Counted from the first letter of the stretch, positions 43,797 through 53,050 are shown. The stretch: DNA of 64,000 bases from Oscillospiraceae bacterium (GCA_017435565.1 JAFSEU010000024.1:1-64000); one strand, 5' to 3'. The notes: a model not told the origin generated them from the letters alone. Numbers and translations: made by a program.

Positions 43797-43834
43797 GTTA
43801 AATCAACACTCCTTATACTGTTTTTTGGAAAAAT

Positions 43835-44041
43835 TTATTTTTCAATACGAATAGCACATTCGGGGCACATCATCGCACACATTGCGCAGCCGATGCAAGC
43901 TTCCTGGTCGGTGCACTGTGCAGTGAAATGGCCGAGGCGATTTCTCTTCTCTTTTTGAATTGAAACGATTTTCTTGGGACAGGCGGTTATACACAAGCCG
44001 CAGCCTTCGCACTTTTCAAAAAGAACCTCCATTTTTGCCAT
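43835..44041 (-). CDS. 2-oxoacid:ferredoxin oxidoreductase, ferredoxin-like delta subunit
   Basis: The 68-aa protein holds two [4Fe-4S] sites, CEGCGLCITACP and CIGCAMCAMMCP, and passes electrons to free ferredoxin. ATG 44041 follows AAGGAGA; the frame upstream to 44074 has no ribosome site. No clear sigma-A promoter is seen upstream, only a palindrome (AAGCGG / CCGCTT, 44078-44106), so the operon may rely on readthrough or another sigma factor. Confidence 0.93.
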   Translation of the reverse strand: MAKMEVLFEKCEGCGLCITACPKKIVSIQKEKRNRLGHFTAQCTDQEACIGCAMCAMMCPECAIRIEK

Positions 44042-44111
44042 AGGTGATTCTCCTTTCAAAATTAAAGTTGCCATAAGCGGAAATTTGTGGAAATTTGCCG
44101 CTTTATCTATG

Positions 44112-44143
44112 AAAAAGCCGACGATAAGTCATATCTTCGGCTT
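44112..44143 (-). terminator. Terminator after the LRR protein gene
   Basis: AAGCCGA / TCGGCTT with inner AGATA / TATCG, then TTTT on the minus strand. Confidence 0.75.
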
Positions 44144-44164
44144 AATCTGTAAAGAAATATGGAT

Positions 44165-45427
44165 TTATCTGTTGCAATATTTGCATTTTCCGAAAATATT
44201 TGTGGGCTTTCCGCATATAGCACAGCCCTTGTTGCCGGTCCATCTGCCTTCGCGCCTTGCCCATACTGTATTTTTGAAGCATTTGTAGCAGATTTTGGGT
44301 GCATCGACTCTGTCGATACGCTGGCAATCGGGAAAAGCATTATCGTGAATTTCGGTAATAGTCTGGGGCAGAGTGATTTTAAGTATATTAACACAGCTTG
44401 CAAATGCGTTTTCTTCAATGCACTCAAGACCTTCGGGAAGGTTGAGTTCTTCAATTGCAACACAGTCACGGAAAGCGTTTTTGCATATTCTGCGGACCGA
44501 ACGGGGGAGTCTTACGACAGAAAGCTCTTTACAGCCCTTGAATGCGTTTTCGCCGATTTCATCGACACAGCCTGGAACAGAAATCTGTTTCAGCGAGGTA
44601 CAGCCCCAGAATGAATCAGCACCTATTGAATATGATCTGACTGTGTTTGGAATCGAGAGTGATTCAAGCGAAGAGCAGCCGCCGACAAAGTCGATTCCGA
44701 TTGATTTTACGCTTGAAGGGATTTTCAGCTCCGTGATGCCCGTGCAGTCAAAGAACGCATCCTTTTCAATATGCTCAAGCCCGTCGGGAAGCTTGATTTC
44801 GGAAAGAGAAGCACAGCCTCTCAGACCGCCCTTTTCAATCGACTTTATTGTTGAAGGCAGTGAAATATTCTCTATGCTCTTACATTTACAGAAGGCATAA
44901 ACGCCGATTGTTGTCACGCCCTCTGCAATATCGACGCTTTTCAGTCTGATACAGTCGTGGAAAGAGTTGTCCCCGATTTTATTGACGGTTCCGGGAATCG
45001 AGATTTCGGTGATTCCGCATCCCATAAATGCACTGTTTCTGATTTTTACAGCGCCATCGGGAATGTTTATGTAGGTAAGCGCACGGCAGTTATTGAAGGC
45101 GCTTGCGCCGAATACCTTTACTGTTTCGGGCACGATGACCTCAACAATGCGTGCGTTTCCGGCGAACGAGTTTTCGCCGATTTCGACAACGCCTTCGGGG
45201 ATGATGACCTTTACATCGTTGCCTGTGTACTGCCGCAGAATTCCATCTTCGATGATGAATTCGGGGTTTTCGGCATTTTCGGTGGGTTTGCCGGTTTCAT
45301 TGTACTTCGAGATTGCTTTTGAAACAACGAATGCTTCTGAACATTTCGGGCAGATAGCAGCGTCTTTTGCGGCGTCAACTTCGATAAGCTCACCGCATAC
45401 AGTGCAAATCGCTTTTACCGGTGCCAT
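44165..45427 (-). CDS. BspA-type leucine-rich repeat protein with terminal zinc ribbons
   Basis: The 420-aa protein has an N-terminal CxxC pair set (ICTVCGE, ICPKC), about thirteen 23-residue LRR_5 repeats (IGENSFAGN..., IGDNSFHDC..., IEKDAFFDC..., IEENAFASC...) from ~55 to ~375, and a C-terminal double zinc ribbon (CYKC, CAICGK, CKYC). There is no signal peptide, so unlike surface BspA proteins it is probably cytoplasmic and binds a partner protein. It starts 19 bp after the P-loop ATPase gene and shares its transcript. Confidence 0.85.
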   Translation of the reverse strand: MAPVKAICTVCGELIEVDAAKDAAICPKCSEAFVVSKAISKYNETGKPTENAENPEFIIEDGILRQYTGNDVKVIIPEGVVEIGENSFAGNARIVEVIVPETVKVFGASAFNNCRALTYINIPDGAVKIRNSAFMGCGITEISIPGTVNKIGDNSFHDCIRLKSVDIAEGVTTIGVYAFCKCKSIENISLPSTIKSIEKGGLRGCASLSEIKLPDGLEHIEKDAFFDCTGITELKIPSSVKSIGIDFVGGCSSLESLSIPNTVRSYSIGADSFWGCTSLKQISVPGCVDEIGENAFKGCKELSVVRLPRSVRRICKNAFRDCVAIEELNLPEGLECIEENAFASCVNILKITLPQTITEIHDNAFPDCQRIDRVDAPKICYKCFKNTVWARREGRWTGNKGCAICGKPTNIFGKCKYCNR

Positions 45428-45446
45428 TGACTTTTCCTCCGTATTT

Positions 45447-46106
45447 TTATTTTTCCCATACAGGTTTCACGAAGACCTTTATCGGAAAGTAATTTTCTGC
45501 CTGTTTATCAATTCCGATGTTCTCAATTGCCGCAGTATATCTCAAAGGAAGATTGCTGAGCTCGCATAGTGACTTTGCGTAATCGAATGATTCACAGACG
45601 GTTTGCGCAGTGGTTTCGGTGCCGAGGTTTGAATTGTTAACGATGCCTGTGTGCCGCAGTCTTGATGCATTTTCGATTGCACTCAGCATTGAAAGCGAAT
45701 CTTTGGGATCCTGCATAAGATAGCGGTATTTATTGATGACATACAGCATGTCATAATCATCATTTTCAATTGATGACGAAAATCTTCCCAAAGCGACAGC
45801 GCCGGAGTCGTCGCCGCCCACATCGACAATAAGATATTCGTCGTCTTCTATATCAAGAAGGTCAAAATTTATTGTGGGAATATCCACATTTGTGTTTGCA
45901 AACTGCGGAGCAATCAGCTTGATGCCGTTTGCTTCAAAAAGCTCTTTAAAATCTGCCGTGCGAAAATACGGGTTTACGATGTCAAAATCCGCAACGACGA
46001 CCTTTTTTCCTGTTTTTGCAAGAAAAAGCGCGTAATTTACGGAAAAATTTGTCTTTCCGCAGCCGTAATGACCTGTAATAATCGTGATTTTTTTAACGTT
46101 TTCCAT
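45447..46106 (-). CDS. MinD/ParA-like P-loop ATPase
   Basis: The 219-aa protein begins with a Walker A of SIMIBI type, ITGHYGCGKTNFSVNYALFL, followed by VVVADFDIVNPYFRTADF (Walker A' Asp) and LIVDVGGDDSGAVALG. It resembles small CooC/Mrp-like ATPases used to mature metal enzymes. Its place next to the ferredoxin oxidoreductase operon suggests a role with that enzyme, as inference only. It has its own promoter at 46137-46165. Confidence 0.85.
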   Translation of the reverse strand: MENVKKITIITGHYGCGKTNFSVNYALFLAKTGKKVVVADFDIVNPYFRTADFKELFEANGIKLIAPQFANTNVDIPTINFDLLDIEDDEYLIVDVGGDDSGAVALGRFSSSIENDDYDMLYVINKYRYLMQDPKDSLSMLSAIENASRLRHTGIVNNSNLGTETTAQTVCESFDYAKSLCELSNLPLRYTAAIENIGIDKQAENYFPIKVFVKPVWEK

Positions 46107-46136
46107 TTTTCCTCCGGATACTTTAACTCATATTCG

Positions 46137-46165
46137 AGTATAGCACAAAATGTCGTATATTGCAA
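46137..46165 (-). promoter_or_regulatory. Sigma-A promoter of the ATPase-LRR genes
   Basis: Minus strand TTGCAA (46160-46165), 17 bp, TATACT (46137-46142). Confidence 0.75.
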
Positions 46166-46208
46166 GAAGTTTGCGAAAATTCATAATTAGTTAAAAAAAT
46201 AAAGTGTG

Positions 46209-46237
46209 TTGCAAGTTGCTTTTATTTGTGGTAATAT
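46209..46237 (+). promoter_or_regulatory. Promoter of the HD-domain gene pair
   Basis: TTGCAA (46209-46214), 17 bp, TAATAT (46232-46237); a second TATAAT lies slightly downstream without a good -35. Confidence 0.55.
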
Positions 46238-46277
46238 ATATTGTATATAATATTTCGATAAACGGAGTGGAAATGTA

Positions 46278-46871
46278 ATGAGTGCAAGGGAAGAATTTTT
46301 GGCTATATATAACGAACACATTAAACGTGCGGGAGCTGCCAAGCTTCTTGAATATCTCTGCTCGCCTTCGAGTGATTTTTTTGAGGCTCCTTGCTCGACC
46401 AGATATCACGGAGCCTATGACTCCGGGCTTGTTGAGCATAGCGTGAATGTTTATCACTGTCTTAAGGCGTATCTTGAAAGGGAGCGTTGCAGGGAGCTGT
46501 ATAAAATGAATTACAGCGATGAGACCATTGCAATTGTTTCTCTGCTGCATGATATCTGCAAAATAAACACATATAAACGCTCGACAAGAAATGTCAAGGG
46601 CAGTGACGGAGTATGGCGCGCGGTTCCCTCGTATGAGTTTGAAGATACCCTGCCGTACGGTCACGGAGAAAAGTCGGTGTATATTATTTCGGGCTTTATG
46701 CGGCTTTCGAGAGAAGAAGCCTTTGCTGTGCGTTATCATATGGGCTTTTCGGGAATTGAGGACAAGCGCAGCATAGGTGACGCATTTGAGATGTTTCCTT
46801 TGGCGTTTGCGCTTTCCGTTGCCGATATGGAAGCTACATACTATCTTGAAGGAAAAAAACAGAGCGAATAG
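46278..46871 (+). CDS. HD-domain phosphohydrolase
   Basis: The 197-aa protein has the HD signature: GLVEHSVNVYHCL (first His) and VSLLHDICKINTY (His-Asp), with a later GHGEKSVYI and FAVRYHMG. These metal-dependent folds cut phosphate esters of nucleotides. The exact substrate is unknown. It is 13 bp before a second HD-type gene, so the pair probably works together. Confidence 0.85.
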   Translation: MSAREEFLAIYNEHIKRAGAAKLLEYLCSPSSDFFEAPCSTRYHGAYDSGLVEHSVNVYHCLKAYLERERCRELYKMNYSDETIAIVSLLHDICKINTYKRSTRNVKGSDGVWRAVPSYEFEDTLPYGHGEKSVYIISGFMRLSREEAFAVRYHMGFSGIEDKRSIGDAFEMFPLAFALSVADMEATYYLEGKKQSE

Positions 46872-46884
46872 GAGAAGCGGTTCT

Positions 46885-47466
46885 ATGTCCTATCATTTTT
46901 TTGCAATGATGTCACGAATGAAATATATCCGCCGTTGGGGGCTGATGCGAAATACCGAAGAAGAGAATCTTTCGGAGCATTGTCTTGAGGTTGCAATGCT
47001 TGCGCACGCTCTTTGTGCGATAAGGAATGAAAGACTGGGTGGAAGTCTTGACTGTGACCGTGCGGCGGTGCTCGGAATGTACCACGATGCGACGGAGATT
47101 ATTACGGGCGACCTTCCGACCCCTATCAAATATTTCGATGAAAATCTGCGCAGTGCCTATGCGAAGGCAGAAGAATCGGCGCAGAAAAAGCTTGTGGATA
47201 TGCTGCCCGATTATCTCAAAGGTGAATTTGCGTCGTTTATCATACCTGATGATGAAGATGCAGAGCTTTGGAAAATTGTTAAAGCGGCGGATAAGCTTTC
47301 GGCACTCATTAAATGTATGAATGAATGTGCGCTGGGTAACCGGGATTTTGAAAAGGCGCGGCTTTCGACCGAAAAAACGGTTGACGGGCTTGGTATGCCC
47401 GAGGTCAAAATATTTATGGAGGAATTTATGCCCTCGTTCGGTCTTACAATCGACGAGCAGGCGTAA
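46885..47466 (+). CDS. yfbR: YfbR-like 5'-deoxynucleotidase
   Basis: The 193-aa HD-domain protein matches YfbR: FFAMMSRMKYIRRWGLMRNT, ENLSEHCLEVAMLAHALC, GMYHDATEIITGDLPTP and IVKAADKLSALIKC. YfbR removes the phosphate of deoxynucleoside 5'-monophosphates. AGGAGAAG lies before ATG 46885. The longer frame from 46777 overlaps the preceding gene. Confidence 0.92.
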   Translation: MSYHFFAMMSRMKYIRRWGLMRNTEEENLSEHCLEVAMLAHALCAIRNERLGGSLDCDRAAVLGMYHDATEIITGDLPTPIKYFDENLRSAYAKAEESAQKKLVDMLPDYLKGEFASFIIPDDEDAELWKIVKAADKLSALIKCMNECALGNRDFEKARLSTEKTVDGLGMPEVKIFMEEFMPSFGLTIDEQA

Positions 47467-47478
47467 GGCGTAAGGGTT

Positions 47479-49326
47479 ATGAAGACAATCGGAACCGATT
47501 CCAAAAAGTTCAAAGCGGTTTGCGCTGTGGCGCTTGCTGTGATGATAATAGTTCAGCTTGGTATAATTGTATATTATATGGCAGAGAAAAAACACGGCTA
47601 CCATATGGATGAGCTGTGGTCATACGGCTTGTCAAACTCATATTACCAGCCGCATATGTATACAAGGTTCGGAATCGATGACTGGAACGAGTACAACCAT
47701 TGGAATGACGGCAGTTTGTTCAGGGAATATCTGACAGTCGGCGAGAATGAGCGCTTTGAATACGGTTCTGTTTACTATAATCAGAAATATGACGTTCACC
47801 CTCCGCTGTACTATTATATATTGCATACGATATGCTCGTTTTTCCCCGGCAGCTTTTCTCCGTGGTACGCGTTTTCAATAAATGCCGTATCGTTTGTTGC
47901 TGCACAGATTTTTCTTTATCTTTGTGTTGTCAAAATATCAAAAAGCAGATTTTTAGGGCTGAGCGTCTGCGCATTGTGGGGCTTTTCAAGCGGTGCAATA
48001 ACCTGCGGCGTATATCTGAGGATGTATGTTCTTCTGATGGCGTTTACTCTTATCTATACATACCTGACGCTCAGGCTCATATATGACGGCTTTTCAAAGA
48101 AAACGATGACAGCACTTTGCGTTGTTACATATCTGGGAAGTCTTGTGCAGTATTTCTTTATAATATTTGCAGGTGCGATGGCGGCCTGTATGTGCGTGTA
48201 TTACCTTATTAAAAAGCAGCCGAAAAGAATGCTTGCATACGGCGGATTCCTTTTGCTGTCGGTAGCGCTTGCGGTGGTTTCGTTTACGCCGATGCTGTCG
48301 CATATGCTTGACAAAAACGAGGTCATGGGGCTTCATGCCACAAATACCAAGCATAAAACCTTTGCTTTGCAGCTGCACTTTATTCTGAGATATATGCTCG
48401 ACGATATATCGGGTATTGACATTCACCTTATAAAAACTCCGATATGGAATTATATATTGTGCGTGTTTGTCGCCCTTGCAGCGGTTGTTTTGCCGCTTTG
48501 CTTTCTTTTCAGAAACGAGGTCTGGTTCAAGGCGTTTCTGTCAAAGCTTTTCGTGGGAATCAAAAAGACGCTTGCGTTTGTTCGTTCGAAAATCGGCATT
48601 TCGCTTGGCGTTCTGCTTATCGTTTCGGTTTCGGTTTTCTCGGTGTTTGCGATAAACGGTCTGGTTTCGCCGATTGCGTATATGGAGGAGTCGAGCTCGC
48701 ATTACTCTGTACAGGTTTATCCTCTTTTTATTGCGGTGGTTATGTGCCTTGTCTATATGTTTTTGCGCTCACTTCCGAAAGTCGGAACAAAGCTTTGCGC
48801 TCCGGCTGCGTTTGTGCTGTGCGCCGGATGCGTTCTCGGAAGCAGGCTCGACGGCAACGTGCAGTATCTGTTTAATCAGAATCAGGCAGATAAAGAAGCT
48901 ATCCGAACCGAACTGAATGTTATAACAGACGGTGCCGACTGCATTGTTGCGGTCAAGGGCGGCAGCGAGATACATTATTATCCTTGGGATTTGTATAACG
49001 CAGATTCTTTGTATATATTTGAATATCCGCGGCTTGAAAGCTGTGCGTCTGAATTTGATGAAGCGGGAAGAAACGGCGAAAAAGTCTATCTTATTATTCT
49101 TGAAGAGTCGATGTTTGATATGGAATACGCCGAAGAAATGAGCGAGGTTGTGAGCGCAGAGTTTGCAAGCGGAGATATTGCTGAGTATGAGCAAATTTTG
49201 AAAAATGCTCATCTCGACAATTCGGTGCTGGATTCTGTGAAAGAGAATACGCGCTTTGAGAATATTGATTATATCGGGTACCGTGTTGTGTTCGGCAGGG
49301 TGAACCATATATATGAATTGTCTTGA
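47479..49326 (+). CDS. GT-C-type membrane glycosyltransferase-like protein
   Basis: The 615-aa protein has an N-terminal membrane helix followed by the outer loop KHGYHMDELWSYGLSN with an Asp-Glu pair, and DVHPPLYYYILHTI, both typical of GT39/ArnT-like mannosyltransferases using lipid-linked sugars. About ten more membrane helices follow, then a ~140-aa soluble C-terminal domain outside the membrane. It is 12 bp after yfbR in the same run. Donor and acceptor unknown. Confidence 0.8.
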   Translation: MKTIGTDSKKFKAVCAVALAVMIIVQLGIIVYYMAEKKHGYHMDELWSYGLSNSYYQPHMYTRFGIDDWNEYNHWNDGSLFREYLTVGENERFEYGSVYYNQKYDVHPPLYYYILHTICSFFPGSFSPWYAFSINAVSFVAAQIFLYLCVVKISKSRFLGLSVCALWGFSSGAITCGVYLRMYVLLMAFTLIYTYLTLRLIYDGFSKKTMTALCVVTYLGSLVQYFFIIFAGAMAACMCVYYLIKKQPKRMLAYGGFLLLSVALAVVSFTPMLSHMLDKNEVMGLHATNTKHKTFALQLHFILRYMLDDISGIDIHLIKTPIWNYILCVFVALAAVVLPLCFLFRNEVWFKAFLSKLFVGIKKTLAFVRSKIGISLGVLLIVSVSVFSVFAINGLVSPIAYMEESSSHYSVQVYPLFIAVVMCLVYMFLRSLPKVGTKLCAPAAFVLCAGCVLGSRLDGNVQYLFNQNQADKEAIRTELNVITDGADCIVAVKGGSEIHYYPWDLYNADSLYIFEYPRLESCASEFDEAGRNGEKVYLIILEESMFDMEYAEEMSEVVSAEFASGDIAEYEQILKNAHLDNSVLDSVKENTRFENIDYIGYRVVFGRVNHIYELS

Positions 49327-49341
49327 GTGTTGTGAAAAATA

Positions 49342-49401
49342 AACAAAAATAAGTGCGCTGTTTCTGCGAAATACAACAAATAGCGCACGTTTATTTTTGT
49401 T
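49342..49401 (+). terminator. Terminator after the GT-C gene
   Basis: A long stem AACAAAAATAAGTGCGCT pairs with AGCGCAC and TTATTTTTGTT (two-base bulge) around a 22-nt loop, ending in a T-rich arm. Confidence 0.8.
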
Positions 49402-49445
49402 AACTAAAAGTTTACAAAAAATTATTATATATGTTTGAAAATGGC

Positions 49446-49474
49446 TTGCATTCGGGAAAATCGTGTGATATAAT
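49446..49474 (+). promoter_or_regulatory. Distal promoter P1 of the ribosomal protein superoperon
   Basis: TTGCAT (49446-49451), 17 bp, TATAAT (49469-49474); start near 49481. Confidence 0.85.
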
Positions 49475-49689
49475 ATACGAGCGTGACTGCAACAGATATG
49501 CGATGAAGCGGAAGGTTGCCGGCGGTTTGCCGGGTAATTTCCGCAGAGTATGTCCGATTTTAAACCGGGCGGAAGTAATACCGAACACAGTATGTGATTG
49601 ATGCATAGGCTTGATATGTGCCTCGCTATAAGTGGAGTGCGTGCCTGTGCGTGAGTTATTGTGTGTTGTCGTGTTCTTGCCAAACTCGG

Positions 49690-49714
49690 AAAGCCCCTGC
49701 TTTTTCGGGTTTTT
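49690..49714 (+). terminator. Leader attenuator of the S10 operon
   Basis: AAAGCCC / GGGTTTT (one G-T pair) followed by T-run. CGGAAA can pair with TTTTCG as an alternative. Confidence 0.55.
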
Positions 49715-49748
49715 GTTATGTAAAAAATACGATACACACGGAAGCGTG

Positions 49749-49777
49749 TTGAAAATTATAATCCGTTACATTATAAT
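49749..49777 (+). promoter_or_regulatory. Proximal promoter P2 of the S10 operon
   Basis: TTGAAA (49749-49754), 17 bp, TATAAT (49772-49777), downstream of the attenuator; the leader from here is only ~50 nt. Confidence 0.75.
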
Positions 49778-49835
49778 ATATAGTCAAGTATTACCGTGCC
49801 CCCAAGCAAAAAATAATTTAATGGAGGCGATTTAA

Positions 49836-50150
49836 GTGGCAGTCAATGAAAAAATCAGAATCAAGATCAAGGGCTATGAGCATTCAATAGTTGATGCTTC
49901 AGCAGCAAAGATCGTCGAGGCAGCAAAGCGCAGCGGTGCAAGAGTTTCGGGTCCTATCCCGCTTCCCACCGACAAGGAGATCGTAACAATTCTCCGTGCT
50001 GTTCACAAATATAAGGACAGCCGTGAGCAGTTTGAGCTCCGTACTCACAAGAGACTCATCGACGTTATCAGACCCACTGCAAAGACAACAGAAGCTCTTC
50101 AGAATCTTGAAATCCCCGCAGGCGTTGAAATTGTTATGGAGGTCAAGTAA
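49836..50150 (+). CDS. rpsJ: 30S ribosomal protein S10
   Basis: The 104-aa protein ([44 protein letters not shown]) is S10, a 30S head protein that also serves in NusB-S10 antitermination. The start is GTG 49836 after GGAGGCG. It opens the S10 operon. A 139-bp gap with hairpins separates it from rplC. Confidence 0.98.
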   Translation: MAVNEKIRIKIKGYEHSIVDASAAKIVEAAKRSGARVSGPIPLPTDKEIVTILRAVHKYKDSREQFELRTHKRLIDVIRPTAKTTEALQNLEIPAGVEIVMEVK

Positions 50151-50170
50151 GACCGACACCTTCAGAAACA

Positions 50171-50267
50171 ACGGCAAAAGTCAGCCGCTTAAACTTTCGG
50201 AAAGCTGAAACTCTGCCGTATTTTGAAATAACAAATTCAAAGACCACGGTCATGTTGGGAAACCAAC
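50171..50267 (+). other. Hairpins between rpsJ and rplC
   Basis: ACGGCA/TGCCGT (50171-50219) encloses inner pairing; GTTGG-GAAA-CCAAC (50254-50267) is a perfect GNRA-type hairpin about ten bases before the rplC ribosome site AAAGGAGG. Possibly a local translational control or mRNA-processing signal. Confidence 0.45.
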
Positions 50268-50289
50268 CAATAACCAAAGGAGGAAAAAT

Positions 50290-50925
50290 ATGAAAAAAGC
50301 AATCATCGGCAAGAAAATCGGTATGACACAGATTTTCGATGAAGCGGGAAAGGTCATTCCCGTAACAGTAGTTGAAGCCGGTCCCTGTGTTGTTGTCCAG
50401 AAGAAGACAACCGACCGCGACGGCTACGAAGCAGTACAGGTTGGCTATGGCGACGTAAAGGCGCAGAGAGTCAACAAGCCCGCAAAGGGTCATTTCGACA
50501 AGGCTGGCGCAGGTTATAAGAGAACATTGAAGGAATTCAAGTTTGATGACTGTGCACAGTATGAAATCGGTTCGCTTATCAAGGCTGATACCTTTGAAAT
50601 CGGTGACATCGTTGATGTCAAGGGCAGAAGCAAGGGTAAGGGATATGCCGGCACAATCAAGCGCAACGGCAATTCCAGACTCAAGGAAACCCACGGTACA
50701 GGTCCTGTAGCCCGTCACGCAGGTTCAATGGGCGCTTGCTCATCACCTTCGAGAATCTACAAGGGCAAGGTGCTTCCCGGACACATGGGATTTGAGAACG
50801 TAACAGTTCAGAACCTTGTTGTCGTAAAGGTTGACGCAGAAAATAATCTTATCGCACTCAAGGGCGCAATTCCCGGACCTAAGGGCGGAATTGTTTCCAT
50901 CGTAAATGCAGTAAAAAAGGCGTAG
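50290..50925 (+). CDS. rplC: 50S ribosomal protein L3
   Basis: The 211-aa protein begins [19 protein letters not shown] and has the central loop [20 protein letters not shown] that reaches the peptidyl transferase centre. AAAGGAGG precedes ATG. It is an early 50S assembly protein. Confidence 0.98.
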   Translation: MKKAIIGKKIGMTQIFDEAGKVIPVTVVEAGPCVVVQKKTTDRDGYEAVQVGYGDVKAQRVNKPAKGHFDKAGAGYKRTLKEFKFDDCAQYEIGSLIKADTFEIGDIVDVKGRSKGKGYAGTIKRNGNSRLKETHGTGPVARHAGSMGACSSPSRIYKGKVLPGHMGFENVTVQNLVVVKVDAENNLIALKGAIPGPKGGIVSIVNAVKKA

Positions 50926-50940
50926 GAAGGAGGAAGCTAA

Positions 50941-51561
50941 ATGCAGATTTCAGTATATGATATGACAGGCAAGCAGGTTTCCGAAACCGAGCTGCGCGAT
51001 GAAATTTTCGGCATTGAGCCGAACGAAAGTGTAATGCACGCAATGGTAGTAAATTACCTTGCAAATCAGCGCCAGGGCACACAGTCCACACTTACAAGAA
51101 CAGAAGTTCGCGGCGGTGGCAGAAAGCCTTGGAGACAGAAGGGTACAGGCAGAGCAAGACAGGGCTCTATCAGAGCTCCTCAGTGGTACCACGGCGGTGT
51201 TGCTCTCGGTCCCAAGCCCAGATCCTACAATTACACACTTAACAAGAAGGTAAGAAGACTGGCTATGAAGTCGGCTCTTTCCACAAAGGTTATTGATTCC
51301 AATATCGTTGTTCTCGATGCTATCAAGGCAGAAGAGTTCAAGACAAAGACAATCGTTGCTATGCTTGATGCTCTCAAGATCGAAGGAAAGGCACTTATCG
51401 TTCTTCCCGAAGTTGATCAGAAGGTTATCAAGAGTGCAGCAAACATCCCCGGAATCAAGACAACTCTCGCAACAACACTTAATGTTTATGACATTCTCAA
51501 CTATGATAAGTTTGTTGTAACAACAGACGCTCTTGCTAAAATCGAGGAGGTGTACAAATAA
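50941..51561 (+). CDS. rplD: 50S ribosomal protein L4
   Basis: The 206-aa protein includes the exit-tunnel loop region (RTEVRGGGRKPWRQKGTGRA, RQGSIRAPQWYHGG). L4 is the autoregulator of the S10 operon in E. coli, so it is a candidate ligand for the leader at 49481. The stop overlaps rplW (TAATG). Confidence 0.98.
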   Translation: MQISVYDMTGKQVSETELRDEIFGIEPNESVMHAMVVNYLANQRQGTQSTLTRTEVRGGGRKPWRQKGTGRARQGSIRAPQWYHGGVALGPKPRSYNYTLNKKVRRLAMKSALSTKVIDSNIVVLDAIKAEEFKTKTIVAMLDALKIEGKALIVLPEVDQKVIKSAANIPGIKTTLATTLNVYDILNYDKFVVTTDALAKIEEVYK

Positions 51562-51869
51562 TGAAAGCTGCACAGGATATCATTCTTGCTCCCGTTGTTA
51601 CGGAAAAGAGCATGGACGGCATGACAGCCAAGAAGTACACCTTTAAGGTTGCTAAAAAGGCAAACAAAATCGAAATCGCTAAGGCGGTTGAAGAATTGTT
51701 TGACGTTGAGGTTATCTGCGTAAATACAATCAACGTAAGAGGCAGATACAGAAGATTGGGTATGAACGAAGGCTTTACAGCTTCATGGAAGAAGGCAGTT
51801 GTTACTCTCAATCCCGAACCCACAGGCAAGAAGAAGAGCACAATCGAGTTCTTCGACGGAATGTTCTGA
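51561..51869 (+). CDS. rplW: 50S ribosomal protein L23
   Basis: The 102-aa protein (IILAPVVTEKSMDGM; YTFKVAKKANKIEI; KKAVVTL) is L23, which lies at the tunnel exit and docks SRP and trigger factor. It is translationally coupled to rplD. Confidence 0.97.
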   Translation: MKAAQDIILAPVVTEKSMDGMTAKKYTFKVAKKANKIEIAKAVEELFDVEVICVNTINVRGRYRRLGMNEGFTASWKKAVVTLNPEPTGKKKSTIEFFDGMF

Positions 51870-51900
51870 TTTCAAGATATTAAGTAAGGAGTGAATTTTA

Positions 51901-52734
51901 ATGGCTATTAAAACCTACAAGCCGACAACACCCGGTCGCAGAAACATGAGTGTTACCGACTATTCGGTGCTGTCAAAGGTAAAGCCGGAGAAGAGCCTGC
52001 TTGAACCCTTGAAAAAGACTTCCGGCAGGAACAGCTACGGCAGAATCACCGTTCGTCATAAGGGCGGCGGATGCAGAAGAAAATACAGAATCATCGACTT
52101 CAAGCGCAACAAGGACAATATGAATGCAACTGTTATGACTCTTGAATACGATCCTAACAGAAGCGCATTTATCGCTCTTGTTTGTTACGAAGACGGCGAA
52201 AAGAGATACATCCTTGCACCTCACGGTCTTAAGGTTGGCGATGTTGTAACAAGCGGTCCTGATTCCGACATCAAGGTCGGCAATGCACTTCCTCTTGAGA
52301 ATATACCCGTTGGTACATTCATCCACAACATCGAGCTTTATCCCGGCAAGGGTGCACAGCTTGTAAGAAGTGCCGGCAATATGGCACAGCTTATGGCTAA
52401 GGAAGGCGGATACGCTCTGCTCAGACTCCCCTCTACAGAGCTTCGTAAAGTTCCGATTTCCTGCAAGGCTACAATCGGTCAGGTTTCAAACATTGACCAC
52501 GAAAACGTTAAAATCGGTAAGGCCGGCCGTACCCGCCATATGGGTATCCGTCCTACAGTCCGCGGTTCCGTTATGAACCCCTGCGATCACCCGCACGGTG
52601 GTGGTGAGGGCAGATCACCTATCGGACGTCCCGGTCCTTGCACACCCTGGGGCAAGCCTGCTCTTGGTTACAAGACCAGAAAGACTCACAACCGCACCGA
52701 TAAATATATCGTAAAACGCAGAAACAGCAAATAA
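51901..52734 (+). CDS. rplB: 50S ribosomal protein L2
   Basis: The 277-aa protein has [19 protein letters not shown], the rRNA-binding [11 protein letters not shown] and the conserved [19 protein letters not shown], containing the His linked to peptidyl transfer. AAGGAG precedes ATG. Confidence 0.98.
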   Translation: MAIKTYKPTTPGRRNMSVTDYSVLSKVKPEKSLLEPLKKTSGRNSYGRITVRHKGGGCRRKYRIIDFKRNKDNMNATVMTLEYDPNRSAFIALVCYEDGEKRYILAPHGLKVGDVVTSGPDSDIKVGNALPLENIPVGTFIHNIELYPGKGAQLVRSAGNMAQLMAKEGGYALLRLPSTELRKVPISCKATIGQVSNIDHENVKIGKAGRTRHMGIRPTVRGSVMNPCDHPHGGGEGRSPIGRPGPCTPWGKPALGYKTRKTHNRTDKYIVKRRNSK

Positions 52735-52747
52735 GGAGGGAAGATAG

Positions 52748-53032
52748 ATGAGCAGAAGCGTCAAGAAGGGACCTTATATAGAAGCGTCTCTTTACAAGAA
52801 GGTAGTTCAGATGAACGAAGCCGGCGAGAAGAAAGTGCTCAAGACTTGGAGCAGATCATCAACTATATTCCCCGATTTCGTTGGACACACATTTGCCGTT
52901 CATGATGGAAGAAAGCACGTTCCGGTATATGTTACAGAAGATATGGTAGGCCACAAGCTCGGCGAGTTTGCACCTACAAGAACATATAAGGGTCACGCTG
53001 GCTCAAAGACATCTAACAACGGCAAGAAGTAA
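52748..53032 (+). CDS. rpsS: 30S ribosomal protein S19
   Basis: The 94-aa protein ([43 protein letters not shown]) is S19 of the 30S head, where RimM also binds. GGAGGG precedes the ATG. Confidence 0.98.
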   Translation: MSRSVKKGPYIEASLYKKVVQMNEAGEKKVLKTWSRSSTIFPDFVGHTFAVHDGRKHVPVYVTEDMVGHKLGEFAPTRTYKGHAGSKTSNNGKK

Positions 53033-53050
53033 GCGGAAGGAGGAATTTTG

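Larger units (their letters stand above)
49481..49835 (+). promoter_or_regulatory. Structured 355-nt leader of the S10 operon
   Basis: No gene fits here. A strong hairpin GCGGAA/TTCCGC with inner CCGGC/GCCGG lies at 49508-49544, a terminator-like hairpin at 49690-49714, a hairpin ACACG-GAAG-CGTGT at 49735-49748, and a second promoter at 49749-49777. The layout suggests regulation by attenuation, probably by a ribosomal protein of the operon (L4 does this in gamma-proteobacteria); the ligand here is unknown. Confidence 0.7.

Noticed and set aside
48769..49737. 322-codon minus-strand open frame
   Set aside because: It spans the GT-C gene end, its terminator and the S10 promoter; no protein-like features.
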